From the NCBI GenBank assembly GCA_003507115.1, contig DNWN01000171.1:1-7428 (forward strand): a DNA stretch of 7,428 nucleotides, read 5' to 3'. How positions within the stretch are numbered: the first letter of the stretch is position 1; each line of letters opens with the position of its first letter. The notes under the pieces were generated by a model. That model made no database searches and had not been told where the DNA came from. It saw only the letters and a program-made list of their open reading frames with translations. Position numbers and translations under genes: made by a program. This document shows positions 1 to 6,646 of the stretch, piece by piece. Source of the stretch: Cryomorphaceae bacterium (lineage in GTDB: Bacteria; Bacteroidota; Bacteroidia; Flavobacteriales; Schleiferiaceae).

Positions 1-1716
1 CGGTGTTTCATAAGAATCCCCAGATCCTACCACCTCGCCTGAAGAATTCATCCAGAGTACGGTTTGATCCGTGGAGTGGGCTGAGGCATTAAGTGTCACA
101 CTGCTTGCACCACAGGATGGGTTACCCGATGCCGTCACGGTATCATTAACAGGGCAATTTAAAACTGGCTGCGAAATTTCGAAGTTGTCAACGAAAATAT
201 CCAAATCAGTTCCTGAAACGGTCGTCTCATCGTAGAATCCAAATTGCACAAGCCCAAAGTATCCACTCAAAGGAATGGTATAATGGTCTCCAGCAGCACC
301 AGTAGTTGAAGAAGAGCTCAACACTAAAAGTGCGTTGTTTCGATCCCAAGTCTGACCGCCATCTGTTGAAATTACCACCATTACACTGTCATCAGCGCCA
401 AGGCTCGCACCACCTGTGGTGCCATTCCATGGTGTGATTGCCAGATCGAATTCAAGTGAATAATTATTTGTTCCAATTCCCAAGTCAAATACAGGCGAGA
501 ACATCCATTCATCATCATATGCGCTGTATAGGTTCTCCTTTGCGCACTGATTCGTGCCGCCGTTCAACCATGTGTCATTGGTCCATCCCGAAGACGTGGA
601 TGTAAACACTGTTGGGGACGCAATGTTACCTTGAGCTTCTGTAAACCCTGAACCTGTATAGTTTGGAGAGAAGTCATTAAAGTATGGCGGAGTCATCGCC
701 GTGGTGACGCTGACCGGGCCAACCCATGCACTGTATCCTGAGGTGCCCCCACAATATGAACGGGCATAAACATCGTATGTCGTGCCGCCAGATAATCCAT
801 TTAGGGTGAAGTTTGTCGTGTAACCAGACATATTTGTACCCGATCCCACGGTGTAACCACTTGGGCCATATTCGATCTCAAAAGCCAAATTTCCGTTTGC
901 CGAAAGGTTTACACCAGCGGAACTACCAGAATAAACAGAGGTTCCAGTAATGGAAGGAGGAATACAGGCCCCCGCGGGATAGTATGCAAACTCCTCGTAA
1001 GAATTGTCGGAACCACTTGTGCCAACATAAGACATAGGAATGTTGGGTGACCCAGATACCTCAAATGCTGATGTAGCATTGATTTGAATTCCTTTGGTAA
1101 TTGATGGCGTGACAGTGGATGCAAAATAGTTGTAATTCATATCCACTAAATAAATTTTATTCGTGGACTCTTCGAGAACAATTGCAAAATATGAGTAGCT
1201 CGCTCCATCCATCTCGTATGAATGGTATACAATCCACTGTTGGCGGTTGGGCGCAGTCCCCTCAATGCCTACTCGTACGTTGTCATTCGAACCCAGGGGA
1301 GGATTCGGAGTAAAGTCTCCCCAGAAGGCAATCGTATTGTTGGGAACGGACGCGTTAGGCAGTGATTGGTTAACCATCAAGGCCGTGTCCACTGCGTTAT
1401 TTGCCACGGACGTATCAAAAGTGACAAGGCCATTTTTGTTTACGCAAAAATGCGATACAGATGATCCATAGAATTCGAAGGCAAATGGAATGCCTACCGT
1501 ATCAGACCATACGTTGCTTGAGCTTGAACCTGCATTGTAGGCAAGGGCTGTGGTATACCCACTTGAGGAAGATCCTTGCCATGTGTCCGAACTCGTGCGT
1601 ACTCCACCTGGGTTGCCACTGTTGACACCCATAGAGGTGATGACGTATTGCTGAGCGTTTGCAGTGAATGCAAACGTCAACAAAAGCATCATCAGCGTTT
1701 GTAGTTTTTGTTTCAT
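1..1716 (-). CDS. Large secreted modular surface protein (FN3, choice-of-anchor-J/MAM-like and Ig-like domains), 3' end missing
   Basis: An open frame of 572 codons runs from the ATG at 1716 without a stop to the left edge, so the C-terminus is missing. Residues 1-21 form a classic signal peptide: MKQK, a hydrophobic Leu/Met stretch, then ANA before QQ. Residues about 24-250 hold a beta-rich domain with IPFAFEFYG, then NGLVTF, then NNTIAFWGDF, a pattern seen in nidogen-like or bacterial surface domains. Residues about 253-338 look like a fibronectin type III domain (GLSGGTTYDVYARSYC). Residues about 345-515 resemble a choice-of-anchor-J/MAM-type jelly roll (DDEWMFSPVFDLG, STDGGQTW, DIFVDNFEIS). 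From about 518 an Ig_7-like domain begins (CGASSVTLNAS). The protein is therefore exported, and is probably a cell-surface or released adhesin or a carrier for a catalytic module. In Bacteroidota such proteins usually end in a type IX secretion sorting domain, which would lie outside the window. No catalytic domain is visible. Confidence 0.85.
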   Translation of the reverse strand, partial: MKQKLQTLMMLLLTFAFTANAQQYVITSMGVNSGNPGGVRTSSDTWQGSSSSGYTTALAYNAGSSSSNVWSDTVGIPFAFEFYGSSVSHFCVNKNGLVTFDTSVANNAVDTALMVNQSLPNASVPNNTIAFWGDFTPNPPLGSNDNVRVGIEGTAPNRQQWIVYHSYEMDGASYSYFAIVLEESTNKIYLVDMNYNYFASTVTPSITKGIQINATSAFEVSGSPNIPMSYVGTSGSDNSYEEFAYYPAGACIPPSITGTSVYSGSSAGVNLSANGNLAFEIEYGPSGYTVGSGTNMSGYTTNFTLNGLSGGTTYDVYARSYCGGTSGYSAWVGPVSVTTAMTPPYFNDFSPNYTGSGFTEAQGNIASPTVFTSTSSGWTNDTWLNGGTNQCAKENLYSAYDDEWMFSPVFDLGIGTNNYSLEFDLAITPWNGTTGGASLGADDSVMVVISTDGGQTWDRNNALLVLSSSSTTGAAGDHYTIPLSGYFGLVQFGFYDETTVSGTDLDIFVDNFEISQPVLNCPVNDTVTASGNPSCGASSVTLNASAHSTDQTVLWMNSSGEVVGSGDSYETP

Positions 1717-1932
1717 GCGATTAGAGATTTTTGGTAAATAGTGTGACAAAATAGGGATTTTTTAAAAATTAAATGTTAATAATTCAGGTGTTTTTTGAAA
1801 CAAATGTGGATTTATCCCGATTTTTTGTCCACTTTTTATAAAAAAAGTATCATCAAAACATTATTAAGCACCCCTAATCTGGCATGCACAAAAAAACACG
1901 CTATCTCATTGTGGCAGTACGTTTGCGGTCGA
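1717..1932. other. AT-rich intergenic region between paaY and the secreted-protein gene
   Basis: These 216 bases hold no credible gene. They must contain the 3' end of the paa transcript and the promoter of the secreted-protein gene. Read on the minus strand, there is a TATTTTG at 1747-1753, about 30 bases before the ATG. It is one base short of the Bacteroidota -7 consensus TAnnTTTG and has no clear TTG element at the proper distance upstream, so it is only a weak candidate. A run of seven T on the minus strand follows the paaY stop by about 40 bases, but no GC-rich hairpin precedes it. Confidence 0.4.
1831..1848. repeat. AT-only inverted repeat
   Basis: Arms ACTTTTT (1831-1837) and AAAAAGT (1842-1848) can pair as a 7-base stem around a 4-base loop (ATAA). 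The stem is almost entirely A-T pairs. It sits in the gap between paaY and the secreted-protein gene, where it might act as a weak terminator or a protein-binding site. It may equally be chance in AT-rich DNA. Confidence 0.3.
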
Positions 1933-2511
1933 TTAAAGCGGGCCGTATCCGCCCTCAGAACGGGGGCGATTGGGTTCAGGCGCGTCTAACGGCGCACATT
2001 CCCTCAAAGAGTTTTTGCATTGGGCTGGAAGTCGCTGGTACCAGCCGGTCCCTTCCGACTTCCAAGCGATTTGTTCGTCGCTGACCTCTTTGACAATTTT
2101 GGCCGGGTTGCCCACCACCACAGAACGGGGCGGTATTTGCATCCCTTGGGGAACGAAGGCGAGGGCCCCCACGATGCTTTCGGCGCCAATCACAGCGTCG
2201 TCCATCAGAACGGCATTCATGCCGATCAGAGCGTTGGCTCCTACTTGGGCGCCGTGCACGATGGCCCCATGGCCGATGTGGGCGCGCTCTTCCAAAATCA
2301 CGTCTTTGCCTGGAAAGACATGGATAATGCAGTTTTCTTGGACGTTGGCTCCCGCTTCCACGGTGATTCGGCCCCAGTCCCCGCGCAGAACGGCGCCGGG
2401 ACCAATGTAGACATCTGCCCCGATCCACACATCTCCCGTAACATTGGCCTGCGGATGAACAAAGGCCGAGGGGTGGACGATGGGTCGGAGCCCGTTGAAT
2501 TCGAAAAACAT
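1933..2511 (-). CDS. paaY: PaaY-type hexapeptide-repeat protein (gamma-carbonic-anhydrase fold thioesterase)
   Basis: This is a left-handed beta-helix protein of 192 residues, close to the length of E. coli PaaY (about 196). Repeats of the hexapeptide type cover residues about 13-138. The zinc-ligand histidines of the gamma-carbonic anhydrase family are in place: H64 (NCIIH), then H81 and H86 (HIGHGAIVHG), with the expected five-residue spacing. A GMNAVLMD block and a VVVGNPAKIV end to the helix follow, then a helical tail with QIAWKSEGTGWYQRL, very like PaaY. The family forms zinc trimers. PaaY is reported to act as a thioesterase that clears dead-end ring-derived CoA thioesters of the phenylacetate pathway. 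I chose the ATG at 2511, just one base after the paaJ stop. A TTG five codons earlier lies inside paaJ and adds residues not expected in the family. The last 20 residues are Pro/Arg-rich and probably disordered. Last gene of the cluster. Confidence 0.88.
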   Translation of the reverse strand: MFFEFNGLRPIVHPSAFVHPQANVTGDVWIGADVYIGPGAVLRGDWGRITVEAGANVQENCIIHVFPGKDVILEERAHIGHGAIVHGAQVGANALIGMNAVLMDDAVIGAESIVGALAFVPQGMQIPPRSVVVGNPAKIVKEVSDEQIAWKSEGTGWYQRLPAQCKNSLRECAPLDAPEPNRPRSEGGYGPL

Positions 2512-2512
2512 G

Positions 2513-3721
2513 TTAGGTGCGTTCAAGGATCAGGGCATAGCCTTGGCCCACGCCGATGCACATGGTCACCAGGGCGTAGCGGCCTTTTCGGCGCTGCAAT
2601 TCTCGTGCAGCCGACAACGCAATGCGCGCGCCGGTCATACCCAAGGGGTGACCAAGGGCGATGGCGCCGCCGTTTGGATTGATGCGGTCGTCCCGGTCGT
2701 CGAGGCCCATGGCCCGCGTACAGGCCAAGGATTGCGCTGCGAAGGCTTCGTTGAGTTCAATGACATCCATGTCGTCGAGCTGCAGGCCGGCTTTGGCCAG
2801 GGCGATTTCGCTCGCTGGGACGGGGCCAATCCCCATAATTCGGGGCTCGACACCGGCCACGCCCCCGGCGACGATTCGGGCCAAAGGGGTGAGGCCATGA
2901 GATTTGAGGCCCTCGCCGCTCGCAACAAGAAGTGCGGCACTTCCATCGTTGATCCCGCTGGCATTTCCGGCGGTCACAGTTCCGGGGGTGCGGAAGGCGG
3001 AGCGGAGTCCAGCCAGTCCCTCTAAGGTCGTTTGGGGCTTGGGGAATTCGTCGTGTTCCACGACCAAATCTGGGCCTTTTCGTTGAGAAATGAAGATGGG
3101 GGCGATTTCTTCGGCCAATCTTCCCGCTTCCCTCGCCGCGGCGGTCTTTTGCTGGCTCCAATGCGCGAAAGCGTCTTGGTCTTCCCGGCGGATGCCATAT
3201 TGCTCGACAAGATTTTCAGCCGTTTCACCCATGGCTTCCACTCCATAGGCCTCCGCCATGGCAGGATTGACAAAGCGCCAGCCAAAGGACGAGTCATAAA
3301 GGGCGCTATCCGTGCCGTATGGACGGCTGGATTTGCTCATGACATAGGGCGCGCGGGTCATATGCTCTACCCCGCCGGCAATAAATACGTGGCCATCCCC
3401 GTGTGCAATGGCCCGGCTTGCTTGATGCACCGCGCTGAGGCCGGAGGCACATAGGCGGTTGACCGTTTCTCCCGGAACCGAAGGAGGCAGGCCTGCAAGC
3501 AAGGTGGCCATGCGCGCAATGTTTCGATTGTCCTCCCCCGCTTGGTTGGCGCATCCGAGAATCACATCGGCAATCGCCGTGGGATCTAAGGAAGAATGGC
3601 GGGCCATGAGGGCGCGTAGGCTGTGGGCCGCCAAGTCGTCGGCGCGAACATCGCGCAGACCTCCGCCAAAGGAGCCAATCGGGCTGCGAACGCCATCAAC
3701 GAGGTAGGAGCTTAGGTCCAT
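2513..3721 (-). CDS. paaJ: Beta-ketoadipyl-CoA / 3-oxo-5,6-didehydrosuberyl-CoA thiolase
   Basis: A complete thiolase of 402 residues, the usual length of PaaJ/PcaF. It cleaves beta-ketoadipyl-CoA to succinyl-CoA and acetyl-CoA and, in phenylacetate catabolism, also the didehydrosuberyl-CoA intermediate. The N-terminus carries VDGVRSPIGSFGGGL. The acyl-accepting cysteine is C91 in NRLCASGLSAV, the NEAFA loop is at 324-328, the catalytic histidine is H358 in GGAIALGHPLG, and the second catalytic cysteine is C388 in TMCIGVGQG. The RIMGIGPVPA segment (294-303) is typical of this class. The ATG overlaps the end of paaI by ten bases, which suggests translational coupling, and paaY starts just after its stop. 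The genes around it favour PaaJ over the protocatechuate-pathway PcaF or a general acetyl-CoA acetyltransferase, though sequence alone does not separate these firmly. Cytosolic tetramer by family. Confidence 0.9.
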   Translation of the reverse strand: MDLSSYLVDGVRSPIGSFGGGLRDVRADDLAAHSLRALMARHSSLDPTAIADVILGCANQAGEDNRNIARMATLLAGLPPSVPGETVNRLCASGLSAVHQASRAIAHGDGHVFIAGGVEHMTRAPYVMSKSSRPYGTDSALYDSSFGWRFVNPAMAEAYGVEAMGETAENLVEQYGIRREDQDAFAHWSQQKTAAAREAGRLAEEIAPIFISQRKGPDLVVEHDEFPKPQTTLEGLAGLRSAFRTPGTVTAGNASGINDGSAALLVASGEGLKSHGLTPLARIVAGGVAGVEPRIMGIGPVPASEIALAKAGLQLDDMDVIELNEAFAAQSLACTRAMGLDDRDDRINPNGGAIALGHPLGMTGARIALSAARELQRRKGRYALVTMCIGVGQGYALILERT

Positions 3722-4125
3722 AGGGTGTCTTTTTTGAATACAGTGCCTTTAAAGAGGGCGACCACATTTTTGCCGCAGGTCACGGTGACCTCGTACCGGG
3801 CGATCGTTTTGCCGTTTTGGAGTTCGGTGGCTTTAGCCTCCAATATGTCTCCCGGGAATACGGGGCGAGTATGTGAAATGGAGGTCTCAATGCTAACCGC
3901 ATGCAGCCCGCGGCTGTTGCTCGCAAAGGCAAATGCACTGTCCGCCAAACTAAAAGTGATGCCCCCATGAGCGACAAAAAATCCATTGACCATCTCTTCG
4001 CGCACGGTCATTCCAATCGTACAGGTCCCTGGCCCAAAATGTTGTACTTCGATGCCCAGCCATTGACTGAAGGCGTCGTGGTCCATCATTTTTTGAACAA
4101 TTTGATCGGGAGACAAGGGGCTCAT
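3712..4125 (-). CDS. paaI: PaaI hotdog-fold hydroxyphenylacetyl-CoA thioesterase
   Basis: A hotdog-fold thioesterase of 137 residues, close to E. coli PaaI (140). It hydrolyses aryl-CoA thioesters, with hydroxyphenylacetyl-CoA preferred in the family, and so recovers CoA when the ring epoxide goes astray. The catalytic block runs VNGFFVAHGGITFSLADSAF, with the His-Gly-Gly at 53-55 and the active-site aspartate at D62, matching the SLADTAFA block of E. coli PaaI. SHTRPVFPGDIL (84-95) is the second hotdog signature. Three in-frame ATG codons are possible (4179, 4155, 4125). I chose 4125 because it gives the family length and lies ten bases after the upstream stop. The longer forms would overlap the upstream gene by up to 44 bases and add a basic tail (RKQSKFRMAQRHRN) that the family lacks. 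Its 3' end overlaps the paaJ start by ten bases. Confidence 0.9.
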   Translation of the reverse strand: MSPLSPDQIVQKMMDHDAFSQWLGIEVQHFGPGTCTIGMTVREEMVNGFFVAHGGITFSLADSAFAFASNSRGLHAVSIETSISHTRPVFPGDILEAKATELQNGKTIARYEVTVTCGKNVVALFKGTVFKKDTLWT

Positions 4126-4135
4126 GGGTAGAAAG

Positions 4136-4630
4136 TTACGATGCCTTTGGGCCATCCGGAATTTCGATTGCTTCCTCATAACACCCGATCAGGATATCGA
4201 CGACAATCATGAGGTTGTGCTGTTGGAGCTGCGTATCGGGAATTCCTTTGCGGAGTTCTTGGTGCAAGAAATTGCGGACTTCCGCGAAAACATATGGACT
4301 ACGGGATATAGCGACCACGCGATCGAGGTCGAGGACCTCCTCGGCTTCAAGTGATTCAAACGCTTCTACGACGCCGGTGGTGACGTCTTCAATTATGAGG
4401 TTGCTTATTGGAAGAACGCGCAAAGCGGCCAATCGAAAACCTTCCCGCAAGAGCAAGGCAGAACGGACTAGTTGCTCATGTTCATCATCCTCGAATTCTT
4501 CGGACAAATTGAGTAGGAAGCCGAATAGTGCCGGCTGCTCATCCATGAAGGCAGCGAGGTTGAGACCGTATTCTTCGTGGGACCAAGACCGAACGCGGTG
4601 GATGGCATGTTCAAACGTGGGTGCTGACAT
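4136..4630 (-). CDS. Uncharacterised acidic alpha-helical protein inside the paa cluster
   Basis: I do not recognise this family. The product is 164 residues, starts MSAPTFEHAIHRV and appears wholly alpha-helical and soluble, with no signal peptide or membrane segment. It is strongly acidic: about 30 Asp/Glu against 12 Lys/Arg, with a dense acidic stretch near residues 44-53 (SEEFEDDEHE). There is only one cysteine, and no nucleotide-binding or metal-binding motif stands out. The ATG at 4630 lies eight bases after the paaH stop, and its own stop lies ten bases before the paaI start, so it is almost surely cotranscribed with both. A TTG 12 codons further upstream would overlap paaH and is less likely. 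Position between paaH and paaI suggests a helper or regulatory role in phenylacetate catabolism, for example a partner of one of the enzymes, but this is inference only. Confidence 0.8.
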   Translation of the reverse strand: MSAPTFEHAIHRVRSWSHEEYGLNLAAFMDEQPALFGFLLNLSEEFEDDEHEQLVRSALLLREGFRLAALRVLPISNLIIEDVTTGVVEAFESLEAEEVLDLDRVVAISRSPYVFAEVRNFLHQELRKGIPDTQLQQHNLMIVVDILIGCYEEAIEIPDGPKAS

Positions 4631-4638
4631 TTTTGAGA

Positions 4639-5808
4639 TTAAAAGGTGGGAAGTTGGACAGCCCAATCGCGTAATAACGGGCAGGTCCGGTAGCGGGGGT
4701 CGCCCGTTCGAACATGCAAGGCCTCTAGCGTTTGAAGCGCTTTGTCAAAGCCCCATTCCGAGCCCCAAGCCAAGAGCCCCTTCGGATAATTGACGCCTTG
4801 CGTCATGGCAATTTCAAGGTCCGCGGGAGAGGCCACTTGGCGGTACACGGCATCCGCTGCTTCGTTGATGAGCAAGGAGAGGATTCGCTCGAGTATTTTT
4901 TGACCCAACTCTGGGTCCTCGATCGCCCCCAAGGCCTTGGCGCCTTCGTGGTAGTCGTAAAAGCCGCGTCCAGTTTTTCGGCCCAGCCATCCAGCTTCCA
5001 TCAGGCGCTTTTGCGTGAGGTTGGGACGGAAGCGGGGGTCATAGTAAAATTGGGTCCACACGGTTTCGGTCACGGTATAGTTGATATCGTGGCCAATCAA
5101 ATCCATCAATGCGAAGGGACCCATGCGAAATCCGCCTACCTGGGTCATGGCCCAATCGATGGTCGGCACGTCGGCTAGGCCTTCTTCCAGGATGTTCAAT
5201 GCTTCGGCATAGTAGGGCCGCGCCACCCGGTTGACAATGAACCCCGGAGTGTCTTTGGCGACCACCCCTGTTTTCCCCCAGCGTTGAACTTCCAAGACGC
5301 AGCGCTCCACCACGGCGGAATCCGTGGCAAGGCTGGGAACAATTTCGACCAGCGGCATCAACGGGGCGGGGTTGAAAAAATGAAGGCCAATTAGGCGCTC
5401 GGGATGGGCAACTCCCGAAGAGATTGCAGCGATGCTCAGCGAAGAAGTATTGGTCGCCAGAATACAATCGGGACGAACGACATCGTCTAAGATCCGGAAA
5501 ACAGAACGCTTAGCCTCCAGGTTTTCGTAAATGGCTTCGATGACCAAATCAGACTCTGCCGCTTCGCGGAGATAAATAATTGGCCGAATTCGACTTAGTA
5601 TGCCCTCACGCTCTTCACGTGTTAAGCGCCCCTTTTCCACCCCGCGGTCCAAGGCGCTTCGCATTTTGACCATGGATCGATCCAGTGCTTCTTCCTTGGT
5701 GTCATAGAGGTACACTTGAATGCCCGCTTGAGCCAAAACCTGAGCGATGCCAGAGCCCATCGCTCCAGCCCCGACAACCGTGGCATTTTTAATTAGGGAA
5801 GGAGGCAT
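4639..5808 (-). CDS. paaH: 3-hydroxyadipyl-CoA dehydrogenase, short form
   Basis: NAD-dependent 3-hydroxyacyl-CoA dehydrogenase of 389 residues, which in this context should oxidise 3-hydroxyadipyl-CoA to beta-ketoadipyl-CoA. The Rossmann domain (about 7-190) has the GxGxxG at G13, G15 and G18 and the NAD-selecting aspartate D36 (YLYD). The catalytic set is complete: S122 in NTSSL, H143 in GLHFFNPAP, E155 in LVEIV and N193 in TPGFIVNRV. Spacings match those in human HADH (S-H 21, H-E 12, H-N 50). Two homologous C-terminal domains follow: the first about 191-286 (AEALNILEEGLA, FRMGPFALMDLIG) and the second about 298-389 (INEAADAVYRQVA, GVNYPKGLLAW). E. coli PaaH is about 475 residues; the difference is mainly the linker between the C-terminal domains, which here is only about 12 residues. 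The ATG follows paaG by 49 bases, the widest gap in the cluster. No hairpin or clear promoter is seen there. Confidence 0.9.
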   Translation of the reverse strand: MPPSLIKNATVVGAGAMGSGIAQVLAQAGIQVYLYDTKEEALDRSMVKMRSALDRGVEKGRLTREEREGILSRIRPIIYLREAAESDLVIEAIYENLEAKRSVFRILDDVVRPDCILATNTSSLSIAAISSGVAHPERLIGLHFFNPAPLMPLVEIVPSLATDSAVVERCVLEVQRWGKTGVVAKDTPGFIVNRVARPYYAEALNILEEGLADVPTIDWAMTQVGGFRMGPFALMDLIGHDINYTVTETVWTQFYYDPRFRPNLTQKRLMEAGWLGRKTGRGFYDYHEGAKALGAIEDPELGQKILERILSLLINEAADAVYRQVASPADLEIAMTQGVNYPKGLLAWGSEWGFDKALQTLEALHVRTGDPRYRTCPLLRDWAVQLPTF

Positions 5809-5857
5809 ATATAAAGGGTCAAAGAATGGGACAAAGGTCGTGTTTCCGAACAGATCG

Positions 5858-6634
5858 TTATTTTCCTGTAAAAACTGGGCGGCGTTTTTCTAAAAAGGCT
5901 TGGACGCCTTCCGCAAAATCATGGCTTGCGCCTGCTTGATTTTGAAGTTCTCTTTCCAGCTCGAGCTGGGCATCGAGTCCAGCAAAGACCGAAGCGTTCA
6001 GCGCCTGTTTCGTGAGCGCGAAGGCTTTGGTGGGCGCTTGTGCTAAGCGCAGTGCGATTTGCATCGCTTCATCTTGTAGGCGGTCAGCCGGACAGACCCG
6101 ATAGATCATCCCGGCTTGTTGCGCTTCCTGGGCCGAAATCTTATCTCCCAACATCATCCATGCGGATGCGCGCCCAGGCCCCACAAGGCGGGGCAACGTC
6201 CAGGTTCCGCCTGTATCTGGCACGAGGCCAATGTTGGCGAATGCTTGAATGAAGGTGGCGTGTTCGCTGGCCAAAACGATGTCCCCCGTGAGGGCCAAAT
6301 TCGCCCCCGCCCCGGCGGCGACGCCATTCACGGCCACAACAATAGGCTTCATCACGGAGCGCATGAGGCGGACCAACGGATTGTAGTGTTCTGACAAGAT
6401 TCTGTCTAGGCCCACCCCTTGCGGATCTATAGCCTCGCCCAGGTCTTGGCCGCTACAAAAGGCCTTTCCTGCTCCAGTCAGCACGATGGCACGAACATCT
6501 TCGTTACTATGAGCAGAAGAAAGAGCGGACTGCAACTCCATCGACAACTCACGGTTGAAGGCATTGTATTTATCTGGCCGCTGGAGGGTCAACAGGCACA
6601 CGCCTTGTTTAATGTGTTGGTCAAGTGTACTCAT
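5858..6634 (-). CDS. paaG: 1,2-epoxyphenylacetyl-CoA isomerase (crotonase superfamily)
   Basis: Crotonase-fold enzyme of 258 residues, very like E. coli PaaG (262) along its length. It isomerises the ring 1,2-epoxide of phenylacetyl-CoA to the seven-membered oxepin-CoA and also acts as a delta3-delta2 enoyl-CoA isomerase later in the pathway. The oxyanion-hole regions are GKAFCSGQDL (56-65) and VNGVAAGAGANLAL (102-115). The catalytic aspartate is D140 in NIGLVPDTGGTW, where hydratases of the superfamily carry a glutamate. The C-terminal EGVQAFLEKRRPVFTGK is almost that of E. coli PaaG. These points favour PaaG over PaaF or a generic enoyl-CoA hydratase. It is the first recognisable paa gene of the cluster, with its ATG 12 bases after the stop of the membrane-protein gene. 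There is no Shine-Dalgarno sequence. Confidence 0.9.
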   Translation of the reverse strand: MSTLDQHIKQGVCLLTLQRPDKYNAFNRELSMELQSALSSAHSNEDVRAIVLTGAGKAFCSGQDLGEAIDPQGVGLDRILSEHYNPLVRLMRSVMKPIVVAVNGVAAGAGANLALTGDIVLASEHATFIQAFANIGLVPDTGGTWTLPRLVGPGRASAWMMLGDKISAQEAQQAGMIYRVCPADRLQDEAMQIALRLAQAPTKAFALTKQALNASVFAGLDAQLELERELQNQAGASHDFAEGVQAFLEKRRPVFTGK

Positions 6635-6646
6635 GATGCGGTAGCA

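Larger units (their letters stand above)
1933..6634 (-). other. Lower-pathway phenylacetate operon paaG-paaH-(orphan)-paaI-paaJ-paaY
   Basis: Six genes lie on one strand with gaps of 49, 8 and 10 bases, then a ten-base overlap, then a one-base gap. Such spacing strongly suggests a single transcript from paaG to paaY. The set covers ring-epoxide isomerisation, beta-oxidation steps and two rescue thioesterases. No paa-type regulator is present. Whether transcription begins before paaG or includes the upstream membrane-protein gene cannot be decided from the sequence. Confidence 0.8.

Noticed and set aside
1880..1932. Rho-independent terminator after paaY
   Set aside because: The minus strand has a run of seven T near 1890-1896, but the sequence before it forms no stem of useful length or GC content.
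1795..2084. Small plus-strand frames covering the paaY-secreted protein gap
   Set aside because: They run from AT-rich intergenic DNA into antisense of paaY, have no supporting motif, and do not fit the all-minus gene layout.
2512..2526. TTG start for paaY
   Set aside because: It would lie within paaJ and add five residues not expected in PaaY. The ATG at 2511 follows the paaJ stop by one base and matches the family N-terminus.
2020..3025. Long plus-strand open frames opposite paaY and paaJ (220 and 181 codons)
   Set aside because: They lie antisense to genes with intact catalytic motifs, and their products look like low-complexity shadow translations with no family likeness.
4631..4666. 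TTG start for the acidic orphan gene
   Set aside because: It would overlap the 3' end of paaH by 28 bases, while an ATG at 4630 gives the close spacing seen in the rest of the operon.
4209..5178. Plus-strand open frames of 194 and 148 codons opposite the orphan gene and paaH
   Set aside because: They are antisense to well-supported genes in a frame that avoids stops because of codon bias on the other strand, and they show no recognisable domain.
5809..5857. Internal promoter between paaG and paaH
   Set aside because: On the minus strand the gap has two TTTG words and a TATATAT run, but nothing fits TAnnTTTG with correct spacing, so I did not call it.
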